The translations under genes were made by a program, and so were the position numbers. This document shows positions 4,621 to 5,196 of a stretch of DNA of 5,196 nt, in pieces; the stretch's first letter is position 1; the number at the start of each line of letters is the position of its first letter. The notes under the pieces are model-generated. The model saw only the letters and a program-made list of their open reading frames with translations. It ran no database searches and had not been told where the DNA came from. The DNA is from an uncultured Collinsella sp. (GTDB lineage Bacteria; Actinomycetota; Coriobacteriia; Coriobacteriales; Coriobacteriaceae), in the NCBI GenBank assembly GCA_900552735.1, contig USBA01000143.1, forward strand, positions 1-5,196, in the 5' to 3' direction.

Positions 4621-5196
4621 TTAGCCCAAGACACCCGACAGGATCTCGATCAGACTGTCCACGTCGGCCTCCTCGCAGACAAGCGGCGGCAGGAAACGCA
4701 GCGTATGGGCACCCGTAGCGTTAATCACGACACCGGCTGCCAGCGCGCGGGCGACAATATCATGCGCATCGCCCGCAGCGTCATCCAGATCGCAGCCGAG
4801 CATCAAGCCGCGGCCACGCACCTCGGTCACGTGCGGCAGCTTGGCGAGCTTCGCCTCCATATAGGCACCCACCTTGGCAGCGGGCGCGGCATAGGCGCCG
4901 CGTACGAGCGCGGAGAGCGGCGCGGCGCACGCCGCGACGGCCAAGCAGCTACCGCCAAAGGTCGAGCCGTGGTCGCCCGGCTTAAACACGTCGGCAATCT
5001 CCTTCTTTGCCACGACGGCACCCATGGGCACGCCGTCGGCAATGCCCTTGGCAAGGCTCATAATGTCGGGCTCCACGCCATAGGTCTGGAACGCGAACGG
5101 CTTTCCGGAGCGGAAGATACCGCACTGGACCTCATCGGCGATAAGCACGGCACCCACCTCGTGCGCCAAGTCGCGCGCCGTAGCCATAAACTCCTC
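4621..5196 (-). CDS. argD: Acetylornithine aminotransferase, C-terminal half (partial)
   Basis: A class III PLP-dependent aminotransferase that converts N-acetylglutamate semialdehyde and glutamate to N-acetylornithine and 2-oxoglutarate in cytoplasmic arginine synthesis (EC 2.6.1.11). The frame is open to the right edge; 191 residues are visible, about half of the usual length near 390. Counting from the edge, DEVQ (21-24) holds the aspartate that contacts the PLP ring nitrogen, SLAKGI has the Schiff-base lysine K50, and HGSTFGG (76-82) is the phosphate-binding stretch. RGRGLMLGCDL (127-137) and TLRFLPPL (165-172) are typical of ArgD. The methionine at 5187 is internal and not the start. The stop is TAA at 4623-4621. 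It converges on asnB and tRNA-Val. Other members, such as ornithine or GABA aminotransferases, are possible but fit less well. Confidence 0.88.
   Translation of the reverse strand, partial: EEFMATARDLAHEVGAVLIADEVQCGIFRSGKPFAFQTYGVEPDIMSLAKGIADGVPMGAVVAKKEIADVFKPGDHGSTFGGSCLAVAACAAPLSALVRGAYAAPAAKVGAYMEAKLAKLPHVTEVRGRGLMLGCDLDDAAGDAHDIVARALAAGVVINATGAHTLRFLPPLVCEEADVDSLIEILSGVLG

Overview
The window fits a moderately GC-rich gut actinobacterium of the class Coriobacteriia, most likely Collinsella or a close relative. This is an inference from the GC-rich codon use, a MurE of the lysine-type (streptococcal-like) class, and the intergenic repeat style around the tRNA gene. No sequence search was possible.

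Left part (1-1607, minus strand): a peptidoglycan operon. A complete MurE-type Mur ligase (start 1607, stop 90) is followed 30 bp later by the first 19 codons of an unidentified gene that runs off the left edge. Middle part (1608-2006): a 399-bp divergent spacer between murE and asnB. It holds a plausible plus-strand promoter, a folded leader of about 110 nt ending in a strong intrinsic terminator, and a second long hairpin just before the asnB ribosome binding site. Next (2007-3875, plus strand): a complete glutamine-dependent asparagine synthetase of the AsnB type.

Right part (3876-4620): tRNA-Val(UAC) with its own promoter and terminator, then an unusual repeat region. The last 18 nt of the tRNA, the terminator and a following antisense T-arm-like sequence form an 86-bp unit that is duplicated 186 bp downstream (78 of 86 positions identical). 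A 100-bp GC-rich, hairpin-filled insert separates the copies. Beyond it lies an AT-rich stretch (about 34% GC over 4321-4500) bounded by imperfect 29-bp inverted repeats, which looks like a small non-coding mobile or repetitive element. The window closes with the C-terminal half of ArgD on the minus strand (4621-5196), which converges on asnB/tRNA.

How the genes relate: murE builds the cell-wall stem peptide, asnB makes asparagine from aspartate and glutamine, and argD belongs to arginine/ornithine synthesis. The first two form a divergent pair and could share regulation in the spacer, but nothing shows a common pathway. The most interesting non-coding signals are the terminated leader upstream of asnB, the duplicated tRNA tail and the AT-rich inverted-repeat element.
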